Positions 1 to 9,210 of a stretch of 36,528 bases of DNA are shown here, in pieces; positions within the stretch are counted from its first letter, which is position 1, and the number at the start of each line of letters is the position of its first letter. The notes under the pieces are model-generated. The model did no database searches, was not told the origin of the DNA, and worked only from the letters and a program-made list of their open reading frames with translations. Source of the stretch: Myxococcales bacterium (lineage in GTDB: Bacteria; Myxococcota_A; Polyangia; Polyangiales; Polyangiaceae); assembly GCA_016212965.1 (NCBI GenBank), contig JACRDA010000327.1, positions 1 to 36,528 on the forward strand, read 5' to 3'. Both the position numbers and the translations under genes were made by a program.

Positions 1-43
1 GGGCCCCGGCACGAGCGCGCTGCCTGCCGACCTCGCGCGGGGC

Positions 44-3000
44 GTGCGGGCGACCACGCTCGGGGCGCGGCTCGCGGGCGCCGCGGCGGGCACGCTGCGC
101 GTGACGGGCGCGGCGGGCTCGGCGACCGCCCTGTGCGTGCGACAGCTCGTGCGCCAGACGTCGCGCCCGGTCGTCGTCGTCGGCGCGAGCGCCGAGGACG
201 CGCACACGCTCGCCGGCGACCTCGCCTTCGTGCTCGGTGCGCTCGTCGAGGAGCCCGAGCGGGCGCGCCTGCGCGTGCTCGCGGCCGAGGAGGCCTCGCC
301 CTACGCCGAGCTCCTGCCCGACCGGCGGCCGGCACAGGAGCGGCTCGCGCTCGCGCTCGTGCTCGCGCTCGGGCGCGCGCCGCGCGTGCTCGTCGCGAGC
401 GCCGCGGCGCTGTGCCGGAAGACGCTCGGCCGCGCCGATGCCGAGGCCGAGGCCACGTGCCTGCGGCCCGGCAGCGAGATCGATCGCGACGCCTTCGCCG
501 CGCGGCTCACGGCCCTCGGCTACGACCGGAGCCCGCTCGTCGAGGACCCCGCGACCTTCGCGCTGCGGGGCGGGCTCGTGGATCTCTGGCCCGCGGGCGC
601 GGCGCGGCCGGCGCGCGTCGAGCTCTACGGCGAGCTCGTCATGGAGATCCGGAGCTTCGACCCCGAGGATCAGCGCAGCGGCGCGGCCCTCGCCGAGCTC
701 TGGCTGCCCCCGGCGCGCGAGGCCATCCTGTCGCCCGAGCGCGTGCTCGCGGCCGCGGAGCGGCTGCGCGAGCTGTGCGACGGCGCCGACTGGCCGAGCA
801 TCCGCACGCGGCAGCTCATCGAGGACGTCACGCTCGGGCGGACCTTCTTCGGCTCGGCGGGCTACGTGCCGGCCTTCGCCGAGCTCGCACCGCTGTTCCT
901 GTCCCTGCCCGCCGACGCGCTCGTCGTGCTCGACGACCCCGAGGCGATCGCGCAGGCGCTCCGCAGCGAGCTCGCGCGCGCCGAGCAGGACCGGCTCGCG
1001 CGCCGCGAGGCGCCGCACTTTCCGCGCGCCGCCTTCTACGCCGAGCCCGAGGAGCTGGCGCGCTGGCTCGGTGGCGTGACGACGCTCTCGGTGTCGCGGA
1101 GCAGCGTCGTCGCGAGCGCCGCACCCGAGGCGGGCGACGGCACGAGCACGGCGACCGACGCGGGCGACCTCGACCGCTTCGCCGTCGCGCACACCGACAC
1201 GCCCACGCTGTGCGCGAGCGACCAGGCCGAGCTCGCCCTCGCGCTCGCGACGGCGCGCCGGAGCGCCGGGCACGGCGCGAGCCTCGAGCCCCTCGCGGTG
1301 CGCATCGCCGCCTGGCTCGAGCGTGGGCTGTCGGTCGTGCTCGCGGCGCGCACCGGCGCACAGGCCGAGCGGCTCGCCGGACTGCTCGCGAACCGCGACT
1401 TCGCCCCGCGCCTCTCGCTCGCCGGGCCGGAGCAGCGGCTCTTCGACGCGCCGACGAGCGGCGCGCCCACGCTGCACGTGGTCGTGGGCCCGCTGGCGCG
1501 CGGGGTCGTGGCGCCGCTCGAGGGGCTCGTGCTCGTCACCGAGGAGGAGGTCTTCGGCACGCGCGCGCACCGCCGCAAGCAGAAGAAGCGCCGCGCGGCG
1601 GAGCTGCTCGACGATCTGCGCGCGCTCGGGACGGGCGACGCCGTCGTGCACGTCGAGCACGGCGTCGGGCGCTACCGCGGGCTCGTGCACCGCGAGCACG
1701 GCGGGCAGATGCTCGATCTCATCGTCGTGGAGTACGCCGGGGGCGACAAGCTCTACCTGCCCGTCTACCGGCTGAACCAGATCCAGAAGTTCCGCGGCGA
1801 CGCGGCCGAGCCGAAGCTCGACCGGCTCGGCGGCGCGACCTTCGCGAAGAAGAAGGCCCGGGCCGAGGGCAGCGTGCGCCAGATGGCGGACGAGCTCCTG
1901 CGGCTCTACGCGGCGCGCCAGGCCGCGGTGGGCGTGCCCACCCCGCCGCCCGACGCGGACTACGCCGCCTTCGAGGCGAGCTTCCCCTACGAGGAGACCG
2001 ACGATCAGGCGCGCGCCATCGCGGAGGTGAGCTCCGATCTCGAGAGCGCGCGCGTCATGGATCGCCTCGTGTGCGGCGACGTCGGCTTCGGCAAGACCGA
2101 GGTCGCCCTGCGCGCTGCCATGCGCGTCGCCGCGAGCGGCCGGCAGGTGGCCGTGCTCTGCCCGACCACCGTCCTCGCGCAGCAGCACGCAGCCACCTTC
2201 GAGGCGCGCCTCGCGGACTACCCGGTCCGCATCGCGACCCTGTCGCGCTTCGTGTCGAAGCGCGCCGAGGACGCCGCCGTGCGCGGCCTGCGCGACGGCA
2301 GCGTCGACATCGTCATCGGCACCCACCGCCTGCTCTCGAAGGACGTGCACTTCAAGCACCTCGGCCTGCTCATCGTGGACGAGGAGCAGCGCTTCGGCGT
2401 GGCGCACAAGGAGCGCATCAAGGCGCTCAAGACCAACGTGGACGTGCTCACGCTGACGGCGACGCCCATCCCGCGCACGCTGCAGATGGCGATGTCGGGG
2501 CTGCGCGACCTGTCGCTCATCGCCACGGCGCCCGCCGATCGCCGCGCCGTGCGCACCATGGTCACGCGCTTCGAAGAGGGCGTGATCCGCGAGGCCCTGC
2601 TGCGCGAGCTCGGGCGCGGCGGGCAGGCCTTCTACGTCTACAATCGCATCGAGGGGCTGGGCGAGCGCGCCGAGCGGCTGCGCGCCCTCGTGCCGCGGGC
2701 GCGCATCGGCATCGCGCACGGGCAGCTCGGGGAGCGACAGCTCGAGCGCGTGATGCTCGACTTCGTGGCGGGCCACTACGACGTCTTGTGCGCCACAGCG
2801 ATCATCGAGAACGGCCTCGACATCCCGCGCTGCAACACGATCTTCATCGATCGCCCCGACCTCTTCGGACTCGGCCAGCTCTACCAGCTGCGCGGACGCG
2901 TGGGCCGCGCCCGCGAGCGCGCCTACTGCTACCTCGTGCTGCCGAGTCAGCCGCTCAACGACGAGGCCAAGATCCGCATCGAGGCCCTCGAGCGCTACAG

Positions 3001-3622
3001 CGAGGTGGGCAGCGGTCTCGAGATCGCCTCGCTCGACCTCGATCTGCGCGGCGCGGGCGATCTCCTCGGCGCCGAGCAGAGCGGCGCCGTCGCCAGCGTG
3101 GGCTTCGAGCTGTTCTGCGACATGCTCGCCGAGGCCGTCGCGGAGCTCCGCGGCGAGCCCGTCGTCCACGACGTGGACCCCGAGCTGTCCTTCGACGCCG
3201 AGGCCTACCTGCCCGAGAGCTACGTGCCCGACGTGGGCGTGCGCCTGTCGCTCTACAAGCGCCTGGCGAGCGCCGCCTCGGCCGACGACATCGGCGACAT
3301 CGGCCGCGAGATCGAGGACCGCTTCGGCGTGGCACCCGCCGAGGCACGCCGCTTCCTGCGCCTCATGCAGGCCAAGACCGAGCTCCGCGCCCTGAAGGTG
3401 CTCGGCTGCGAGGCGAGCCACAAGGGGGTGACCCTGCACCTGCGCGACGACACGCCGCTCGATCCGAAGAAGCTCGCCGCGCTCCTGCGCGAGAAGGCCT
3501 CGCCCTACCGGCTCACTCCCGACATGCGCCTCACGCGCCGCACGCTCGCCTCCGAGCGCTTCGAGAACGGCCTCGAGGCGGTCGAGCGCACGCTCGCGGA
3601 GCTCGCGCGCGCGCTCGGGTGA
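44..3622 (+). CDS. mfd: Transcription-repair coupling factor Mfd
   Basis: This 1192-residue protein is a full-length Mfd, the ATP-driven translocase that removes stalled RNA polymerase from lesions and recruits UvrA. Seen in the sequence: an N-terminal UvrB-like region; an RNA polymerase-interaction domain near residue 533 containing HVEHGVGRY; a Walker A motif GDVGFGKTE at about 678-686; the DEEQ helicase motif at about 779; helicase motifs including TATPIPRTLQMAMSG; the QLRGRVGR motif; and a C-terminal TRCF domain. Length is slightly above the E. coli protein (about 1150). The GTG start at 44 places the first conserved block at the usual distance, but the frame stays open to the left edge, so an upstream start cannot be excluded. 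It converges on the next gene with a gap of 22 bases. Confidence 0.97.
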   Translation: MRATTLGARLAGAAAGTLRVTGAAGSATALCVRQLVRQTSRPVVVVGASAEDAHTLAGDLAFVLGALVEEPERARLRVLAAEEASPYAELLPDRRPAQERLALALVLALGRAPRVLVASAAALCRKTLGRADAEAEATCLRPGSEIDRDAFAARLTALGYDRSPLVEDPATFALRGGLVDLWPAGAARPARVELYGELVMEIRSFDPEDQRSGAALAELWLPPAREAILSPERVLAAAERLRELCDGADWPSIRTRQLIEDVTLGRTFFGSAGYVPAFAELAPLFLSLPADALVVLDDPEAIAQALRSELARAEQDRLARREAPHFPRAAFYAEPEELARWLGGVTTLSVSRSSVVASAAPEAGDGTSTATDAGDLDRFAVAHTDTPTLCASDQAELALALATARRSAGHGASLEPLAVRIAAWLERGLSVVLAARTGAQAERLAGLLANRDFAPRLSLAGPEQRLFDAPTSGAPTLHVVVGPLARGVVAPLEGLVLVTEEEVFGTRAHRRKQKKRRAAELLDDLRALGTGDAVVHVEHGVGRYRGLVHREHGGQMLDLIVVEYAGGDKLYLPVYRLNQIQKFRGDAAEPKLDRLGGATFAKKKARAEGSVRQMADELLRLYAARQAAVGVPTPPPDADYAAFEASFPYEETDDQARAIAEVSSDLESARVMDRLVCGDVGFGKTEVALRAAMRVAASGRQVAVLCPTTVLAQQHAATFEARLADYPVRIATLSRFVSKRAEDAAVRGLRDGSVDIVIGTHRLLSKDVHFKHLGLLIVDEEQRFGVAHKERIKALKTNVDVLTLTATPIPRTLQMAMSGLRDLSLIATAPADRRAVRTMVTRFEEGVIREALLRELGRGGQAFYVYNRIEGLGERAERLRALVPRARIGIAHGQLGERQLERVMLDFVAGHYDVLCATAIIENGLDIPRCNTIFIDRPDLFGLGQLYQLRGRVGRARERAYCYLVLPSQPLNDEAKIRIEALERYSEVGSGLEIASLDLDLRGAGDLLGAEQSGAVASVGFELFCDMLAEAVAELRGEPVVHDVDPELSFDAEAYLPESYVPDVGVRLSLYKRLASAASADDIGDIGREIEDRFGVAPAEARRFLRLMQAKTELRALKVLGCEASHKGVTLHLRDDTPLDPKKLAALLREKASPYRLTPDMRLTRRTLASERFENGLEAVERTLAELARALG

Positions 3623-3644
3623 GAGCGCCAGTCCGTGGCCGCCT

Positions 3645-4481
3645 TCACGGACGCCGCGGTGGGGGCGCCGAGCGCCCCGCCCGGGCGCAGCACGCCGCGT
3701 CACCGAGCGCGCAGCCGCGGGCGAGGAGCGCAGCCGCGCGCGCCGGATCGCGCTCGACGCCCCGGCCCTCGAGGTAGAGGACGCCCACGCGCGCACACGC
3801 CTCGGGCACCTCCGCCTCGCAGGCGCCGGCGTGAAGCTCCGCGGCATGCGCCAGGTCCTGGCTCACCCCGCGGCCATGCTCGTACGCGAGGGCGAGCTCG
3901 TAGCAGGCCCGATCGACGCCGGCGCCGCACACCTGCTCGAACAAGGCGGCGGCGCGCGCCGGGTCCTTCGTCACGAGGTACCGGCACGTGGGGCACTGCG
4001 CGGCCGAGTCGCGCGCGAGCAGGCGCGCGAGGCCGTGACAGGCCTCGAGGTCGCCGCCGTCGCAGCCGAGGGTCAGGAACCGGACGGCGGGTCCCTCGGA
4101 CGCGAACCCTTGCGCCAGCATCTCGCCGAGGAGCGCGCATCCGGCCGCGACGCCCGCCGTGCACGCGTTCTCGAAATGCCAGGCCGCGAGGTCCCGCGCC
4201 GGCGCCCAGTCGCTGGTCACGTACAGCATCAGGCCGTACGCGACGCAGCTCCGCGCGTCCCCGGCTTGGCACCGCGCCGCGCAGATCTCGGGGTCGCCCT
4301 GCTCCGCCGGGCGCCCCCGGTTGGCGCGGGCGACCTCGAGCTCGCACGGCCCCGGCCCGACGACGACCTCCGGGGTCGGTGGTGCCGAAGGCTCGCAGGC
4401 CGCGAGCGCGAGCGCCGCCGCGAGGCACCCGACGACGAGCGAGGTCGCAGCCGAGGCGGTCGGTCGCTCCGGGCGTGGCAC
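3645..4481 (-). CDS. Sel1-like repeat lipoprotein with Hcp-type cysteine pairs
   Basis: A 278-residue predicted lipoprotein. A GTG start is followed by a hydrophobic signal ending in the lipobox LAAC near residue 29, so the mature protein should be membrane-anchored outside the cytoplasm. The rest is a series of Sel1-like helical repeats (for example AYEHGRGVSQDLAHAAELH and YLEGRGVERDPARAAAL). Six repeats each hold a cysteine pair separated by exactly seven residues, the pattern known from Helicobacter cysteine-rich proteins, in which each pair forms a disulfide. An insertion between repeats 3 and 4 adds a CPTC motif. Sel1 repeats usually act in protein-protein contacts; the partner here is unknown. 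It converges with mfd, and the upstream GMC gene on the same strand is 75 bases away. Confidence 0.9.
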   Translation of the reverse strand: MPRPERPTASAATSLVVGCLAAALALAACEPSAPPTPEVVVGPGPCELEVARANRGRPAEQGDPEICAARCQAGDARSCVAYGLMLYVTSDWAPARDLAAWHFENACTAGVAAGCALLGEMLAQGFASEGPAVRFLTLGCDGGDLEACHGLARLLARDSAAQCPTCRYLVTKDPARAAALFEQVCGAGVDRACYELALAYEHGRGVSQDLAHAAELHAGACEAEVPEACARVGVLYLEGRGVERDPARAAALLARGCALGDAACCARAGRSAPPPRRP

Positions 4482-4556
4482 CTCGGGAGCGTAGTCACTG
4501 CGCCGTGACGGAGTCGACGTAGAGCGTCATCCACCCGCACGCCGACGCTGGCGCCC

Positions 4557-6185
4557 TCAGCGCCCCTGCCGCACGAGCCCGGCGGCCCGGAGCCCGATCA
4601 TCATGCTCGGGGCGTTCAGCGCCGCGACTGGCGTCGTGGGGATGACGGACGCGTCGGCGACGCGCACGCCCTCGACGCCGCGCAAGCGGAGGGCACCGTC
4701 CACCGCCCCGTCGTCGCCGAGCGCGCAGGTCCCGGCGTAGTGGTAGGTCGTCATCGCGTTGTCCTTCACGAACTCCGCGACCGCCGCGTCGTCCCGCACG
4801 CGCGCTCCGGGCATGAGCTCGAAGGCCCCCATGGCGCGCGCCGACGCGGTCGCCGCCATGCGACGCGCGAGCCCGACGCCGCGCACGACGGTCTCGAGGT
4901 CGTCGCGGTGGCTGAAGTAGCAGGGATCGATCGCCGCGGGCGCCTCGGGATCGGGACAGGTGACGCACAGGGTGCCGCGACTCCGGGGCTTGCCGAGGAT
5001 GACGACGATGCCCCAGAGCTGCCGCACGACGGCGCGCGCAAGGGGGGAGCCGAAGACGGCCGCGAGCGCGCCGCGCAACCCGGCGACGAGCGGCCGCAGC
5101 GCGTAGAGCCGCTCCGGCAGGACCATCGCCGGCAGGAGCTTCACGACCCCTTCCTTGAACGACGACGGCCCGGGGTAGAACACGTAGCAGCTGTCCGACT
5201 GACCCGCGCAGAGGTGCCGGCCCGCGCCGGCACGGTGGAAGCCGTAGAGCTCCGGGTAGAGGCAGTCGACGCGCCGCTTGCCGAGGAAGAAGAGCTGCAC
5301 GTTCGGGTGGTCGTGCAGGTTCCGCCCGACCGCGGGCGCGTCCGCGACCGTGGGGATGCCGGCGGCTCGAAGCCACGCGCCCGGCCCGACCCCCGAGAGC
5401 ATGAGCAGCCGCGGGGTCTCGAGCGCGCCGGCCGTGCACACGACCTCGCCCCGCACCGCGACCCGCCCGACCCTGAGCGAGCCGTCGCGCATGCGCCGGC
5501 GGTACTCGACGCCGACGGCCCGCCGCTCGCGGAACAGGACGCGCAGGGCCCGCGTCCCGGTCCACACCTCGAGGTTCGCCCGCGCGCCCAGTGCCCGCAG
5601 GAAGGAGACGTAGGACGAGCGCCGCTCCGCGCCGTCGAAGTTCATCCACTCGTAGCCGAGGACGCCCGAGAGATCGCCGTCGTTGAGATCCTCCTTGCGG
5701 CGGAAGCCCGCCTCCTCGGCCGCCGCGACGCAGCTCTCGGTGACGCGCGTGGGCTCGCGGCGCCGCACGCGCAGGACGCGCTCGAGCGCCTCGAAGGCGG
5801 GCACGACGTCGTCCCAGCGCCAGCCGACGGGCCACTCCTCGTAGTCCTCGCGCGCGCCGCGCGTGTACACCATGGCGTTGACGGCCCCGCTGCCGCCCAT
5901 GCCGCGGCCCGAGCCGAGGAACCAGCGCCGGCCCCCGCACGCGGCCTGCGGCACGCTGAAGCGCTCGTACATGAGCCGCTCGTTGACGAAGGCGTCCTTG
6001 TAGCCGTCGGCGAGCAAGGTCTCGGGGTTGGCGTCCGCGGCGTCTCCGCCCTCGAGCAGAAGGACGCGCGTCGCCCGATCGCGCGCGAGCTCGGCGGCCA
6101 CGATGCACCCCGCGGAGCCCCCGCCCACGACGACGTAGTCGAGCTCCTCGCCCGCCGGGGTCTCCCGCTGCTCCGCGTTCTGCAT
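4557..6185 (-). CDS. GMC family FAD-dependent oxidoreductase
   Basis: A 542-residue glucose-methanol-choline family flavoprotein that should oxidise an alcohol substrate; which one cannot be told. The N-terminal Rossmann motif VVVGGGSAG binds FAD, followed by LLLEGG. The first GMC signature is GRGMGGSGAVNAMVYTRG and the second is ETPRLLMLSGVGP. Near the C-terminus, TTYHYAGT supplies the likely catalytic His (about residue 482), and a final block DASVIPTTPVAALNAPSM follows. I start at the ATG at 6185, just before the FAD motif; an in-frame TTG at 6221 would add 12 basic residues and looks less likely. There is no signal peptide, so it is probably cytoplasmic. It follows the GH3 gene on the same strand after 68 bases. 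Confidence 0.92.
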   Translation of the reverse strand: MQNAEQRETPAGEELDYVVVGGGSAGCIVAAELARDRATRVLLLEGGDAADANPETLLADGYKDAFVNERLMYERFSVPQAACGGRRWFLGSGRGMGGSGAVNAMVYTRGAREDYEEWPVGWRWDDVVPAFEALERVLRVRRREPTRVTESCVAAAEEAGFRRKEDLNDGDLSGVLGYEWMNFDGAERRSSYVSFLRALGARANLEVWTGTRALRVLFRERRAVGVEYRRRMRDGSLRVGRVAVRGEVVCTAGALETPRLLMLSGVGPGAWLRAAGIPTVADAPAVGRNLHDHPNVQLFFLGKRRVDCLYPELYGFHRAGAGRHLCAGQSDSCYVFYPGPSSFKEGVVKLLPAMVLPERLYALRPLVAGLRGALAAVFGSPLARAVVRQLWGIVVILGKPRSRGTLCVTCPDPEAPAAIDPCYFSHRDDLETVVRGVGLARRMAATASARAMGAFELMPGARVRDDAAVAEFVKDNAMTTYHYAGTCALGDDGAVDGALRLRGVEGVRVADASVIPTTPVAALNAPSMMIGLRAAGLVRQGR

Positions 6186-6253
6186 GCCCCGCCGGGTACG
6201 AAGCCCGCCGCGCGCCGTCAAGCACCACCGGAGCCAGCGGGCGCGGCGACGGC

Positions 6254-8335
6254 TCAGGGCACGGTGAAGGTCGCGGTGAGCGGCAGCTCGCGCGCGGAGC
6301 TCCCCACCTCGACGCCATAGCTGCCGGGCTCGACGCGGAACGCACCCGTCGCCTCGTCCCAGTACGCGAGATCGGCGACCCGCACCGCGAGCGGGACGAG
6401 CGCCGACTCGCCCGGCGCGAGCGGGGCGCGCGCGAAGGCCGCGAGCACCCGTGACGGCTGCACGACCGCGACGCCGGGCTGCGCGACGTAGAGCTCGACG
6501 ACCGCGTCGCCGGCGCGCGCGCCCGTGTTCGTCACGCGCACCGTCGCCTCGAGCGTGCCGTCCGCCGGCACACTCGAGCTCGCGAGCGAGAGCTCCGCGA
6601 AGTCGAAGCTCGTGTAGGAGAGGCCGAAGCCGAAGGGGAAGAGCGGGGCCGTGCCGTTCCGGTCGAGGTGGCGGTAGCCGTGGTCGTAGCCGTAGGTCAC
6701 GGCGTGCGAGACGTGGTCGAAGAGCGGCAGGTCCTGCTCCGCGACGGGGAAGCTCACGGGCAGCCGGCCCGAGGGCGAGCTCGCGCCGAGCAAGAGGTCC
6801 GCGAGCGCGTGTCCGCCCTCCTGCCCCGGGTACCAGGCCATGAGCACGGCCGGCACCGAGGCGAGCCAGCTCTGCATCGTCACGGACGCACCGGCCTCGA
6901 TCACCACGATCGTGCGCGGGCTCACCGCCGCGACGGCCGCGATGAGCGCCTCGTGCGCCGGCGGCAGGGCGAGGCTCGCGCGGTCGCCGCCCTTCGTCCC
7001 GAGGTTCTCGCCCTCGTCGGCCGAGGTGAGGCCGACGACGACCACGGCCGCGTCCGCCGCCGCGACGTCCGCGAGCTCGGCGGCCGAGGGGGCGTCGTTC
7101 GGGACGGCCGTCACCCGGCTCGCCCCGAGCGCGGCGCTGAGACCGGCGAGCGGGCTCACGGCGTGCGAGGGGTGCACCGCGCTCGACCCCTCGTCGCCGA
7201 GGTTCGCGACCGCGGCGAGCGCGCCCACGAGCGCCACGCGGCCCAGGCTCGCGGGGTCGAGCGGCAGCGCCCCGGCCTCGTTCTTCAGCAGCACCATGCC
7301 CGCGCGCGCGACCTCGCGCGCGAGCGCGGCGTGCTCGGCGCTCTCGACGACCTCGGGGCCGACGGTCGGCGCGCCGCCGAGGCCGAAGGCGAGCTTGGTG
7401 TGGAGGATGCGCGTCACGGCCTCGTCGACCACCCCGAGCGGCACCTCTCCGGCGTCGACCGCGGCGACGAGCGGCGCACCGTAGTACGCGCCGAGCGGCA
7501 TCTCGACGTCGAGCCCCGCGAGCGCCGAGCTCGCCGTGCCGTGCACGGCGAAGACCCAGTCACTCATCACGAAGCCCCGAAAGCCCCACTCGCCCTTCAG
7601 GATGTCCCGCAAGAGGTGCTCGTTCTCGGAGCAGTAGGCGCCCTGCACCGAGTTGTAGGCGCTCATCACCGAGCCCACCCCGGCGCTGCGCACGACGCGC
7701 GCGAAGTGGGGCAGGTAGATCTCGCGCAGCGTGCGCTCGTCCACCGTCACGTCGACGTCGAGGCGCGTGTCCTCGATGCTGTTCAGGGCGAAGTGCTTGG
7801 CATTCGCGACGACGTGCCGCTGCGCCCCCGTGACGAAGGCCGCCGCCATGGCGCCGAGGTGCACCGGATCCTCGCCATAGGTTTCCTGCGCGCGCCCCCA
7901 CGCCGGGTGGCGCAGCAGGTTCATCGTGGGCGCGAGCAGGACGTTGGCCCCCTTGCCCGCAGCCTCGGCGCCGATGGCCTCGCCCACGCGCTCCTCGAGC
8001 GCGGGGTCCCAGGTGGCGCCGCGCGCCATGGCGACCGGGAAACAGGTCGCGAAGCCGGCGCGCACGCCCCGCGGCCCGTCGGTCATGCGAAACCCGGGGA
8101 TGCCGAGGCGCGCGTCGTCGGCGGTGAGGTAGAGCCCGCCGACCGGCACGATGCTGGTGCCGTGCATCTGCGCGACCTTGTCCGCGAGGCTCATCTCGGC
8201 GACGAGCGCCGCGGCGCACGCGTCGGGCGCGAGCCCGGCACAGCGCGCCGGCGCGGGCTCGTCGCCGGTGCAAGCCCCGAGCGCGCAGCCGAGCGCCGCG
8301 AGCGCGAGGAACGGTGCGGGCGCGAGCTCCGACAC
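6254..8335 (-). CDS. Glycoside hydrolase family 3 (beta-glucosidase-like) lipoprotein
   Basis: A 693-residue GH3 enzyme, probably releasing terminal beta-linked sugars outside the cytoplasmic membrane. A short hydrophobic segment ends in a lipobox-like LGAC near residue 22, suggesting lipidation, although the N-terminus lacks the usual positive charges. The N-terminal GH3 barrel contains DGPRGVRAGF, the AKHFALNSIE block and MSDW, whose Asp (about residue 259) is the expected nucleophile. A second alpha/beta domain (GMVLLKNEAGALPLD onward) and a C-terminal fibronectin III-like domain (SYTSFDF, VTNTGARAGD, VELYV) follow, the normal order for BglX-type enzymes. The GTG start at 8335 lies 14 bases after the response regulator stop, so the two are probably co-transcribed. 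The frame runs open further upstream, but that part is out-of-frame DNA of the regulator gene. Confidence 0.92.
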   Translation of the reverse strand: MSELAPAPFLALAALGCALGACTGDEPAPARCAGLAPDACAAALVAEMSLADKVAQMHGTSIVPVGGLYLTADDARLGIPGFRMTDGPRGVRAGFATCFPVAMARGATWDPALEERVGEAIGAEAAGKGANVLLAPTMNLLRHPAWGRAQETYGEDPVHLGAMAAAFVTGAQRHVVANAKHFALNSIEDTRLDVDVTVDERTLREIYLPHFARVVRSAGVGSVMSAYNSVQGAYCSENEHLLRDILKGEWGFRGFVMSDWVFAVHGTASSALAGLDVEMPLGAYYGAPLVAAVDAGEVPLGVVDEAVTRILHTKLAFGLGGAPTVGPEVVESAEHAALAREVARAGMVLLKNEAGALPLDPASLGRVALVGALAAVANLGDEGSSAVHPSHAVSPLAGLSAALGASRVTAVPNDAPSAAELADVAAADAAVVVVGLTSADEGENLGTKGGDRASLALPPAHEALIAAVAAVSPRTIVVIEAGASVTMQSWLASVPAVLMAWYPGQEGGHALADLLLGASSPSGRLPVSFPVAEQDLPLFDHVSHAVTYGYDHGYRHLDRNGTAPLFPFGFGLSYTSFDFAELSLASSSVPADGTLEATVRVTNTGARAGDAVVELYVAQPGVAVVQPSRVLAAFARAPLAPGESALVPLAVRVADLAYWDEATGAFRVEPGSYGVEVGSSARELPLTATFTVP

Positions 8336-8349
8336 GCAGTCCCCGTCGC

Positions 8350-8991
8350 CTAGCGATCCACCGAGGTGAGCCCCTCGCGGATGGCGTACTTCGTCAGCTC
8401 GGCGATCGTGTGCAGCCCGAGCTTCTGCATGATCTGGCGCCGGTGGGTCTCGACGGTCGGCACCGAGATCGAGAGGTGCGAGGCGATCTCCTTCGAGCCA
8501 TGCCCCTCGGCGAGCAGTTGCAGGACCTCGCGCTCGCGGGCCGAGAGCGGCCGGTGCGTCACGGCCCGCGCCGCCTTGCCTTCCGCCGAGGCCTCCACGA
8601 GGACATCGGCGATGGCGGGGCTCACGTACTTCTGATCGCGCCCGAGCGCCTGCACGGCGGTGATGAGCTCGTCCGACGCGGAGTCCTTCAAGAGGTAGCC
8701 CGCCGCGCCCGCGTGGAACATCGCGAGCACGTAGCGCCGGTCGCAGTGCATCGACAGGCCGAGCACCTTCACGTGCGGCATCTCGGCGACGAGCTGCCGC
8801 GTGGCGTCGATGCCGTTGAGCTCGGGCATCGAGATGTCCATGACGACGACGTCCGGACGCAGGCGGCGCGCGACGGCGAGCACGTCCCGGCCGTTCGCCG
8901 CCTCGCCGACGACCTCGACGCCGGCGCGCTCCAGGATGGCGCGCAGACCGTGGCGCAGGATGGCGTGGTCGTCGGCCAGGAGAACCTTCAT
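8350..8991 (-). CDS. NarL/FixJ-type response regulator
   Basis: A 213-residue DNA-binding response regulator. The receiver domain (about 1-120) shows the acidic pair ADDH at 6-9, the phosphoacceptor Asp in VVVMDISMPELNG at about 52, a Ser switch residue in LGLSMH and the conserved Lys in LLKDS. The C-terminal LuxR-type helix-turn-helix (about 147-205) reads LSAREREVLQLLAEGHGSKEIA and ends with VETHRRQIMQKL. The ATG at 8991 is clear because the receiver fold starts at once (MKVLLADDH). No histidine kinase is adjacent, so it is an orphan here. The close GH3 gene downstream is probably in the same transcript, and control of sugar-polymer use is a guess from that. It diverges from the plus-strand gene at 9211. 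Confidence 0.95.
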   Translation of the reverse strand: MKVLLADDHAILRHGLRAILERAGVEVVGEAANGRDVLAVARRLRPDVVVMDISMPELNGIDATRQLVAEMPHVKVLGLSMHCDRRYVLAMFHAGAAGYLLKDSASDELITAVQALGRDQKYVSPAIADVLVEASAEGKAARAVTHRPLSAREREVLQLLAEGHGSKEIASHLSISVPTVETHRRQIMQKLGLHTIAELTKYAIREGLTSVDR

Positions 8992-9210
8992 CGGGCCCCC
9001 ATGGTAGACGCTCGTAACCACGAGGGAAAGCGCGGCAGTGCGGGGGTCCGACGGGTTGCGCCGCGCGCGCCCTGCCGGGATCGCGGCGCACGTCTCCCGG
9101 ATCGCAGCCTGGCGACTCATGGATTTCGAGGATGGTGCGAAAGTGGGCGCGGGGCTGGAATACCTCTGACGCTGGCCCTGCCCACGGGCCGCGCCGGAAA
9201 GAGGTGAACC

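Noticed and set aside
133..3777. A second plus-strand open frame of 1214 codons overlapping mfd
   Set aside because: It is almost entirely Arg, Ala and Gly with no family sequence. It is the out-of-frame reading of mfd, which is unmistakable.
6254..9091. One continuous frame that would fuse GH3 to a long N-terminal part
   Set aside because: The part before 8335 reads through the response regulator gene in another frame and is Arg-rich nonsense. The regulator in its own frame is clear.
9174..9190. Inverted repeat GGCCC-N7-GGGCC before the gene at 9211
   Set aside because: Too short and too GC-rich to be meaningful in this background; no other support for an operator.
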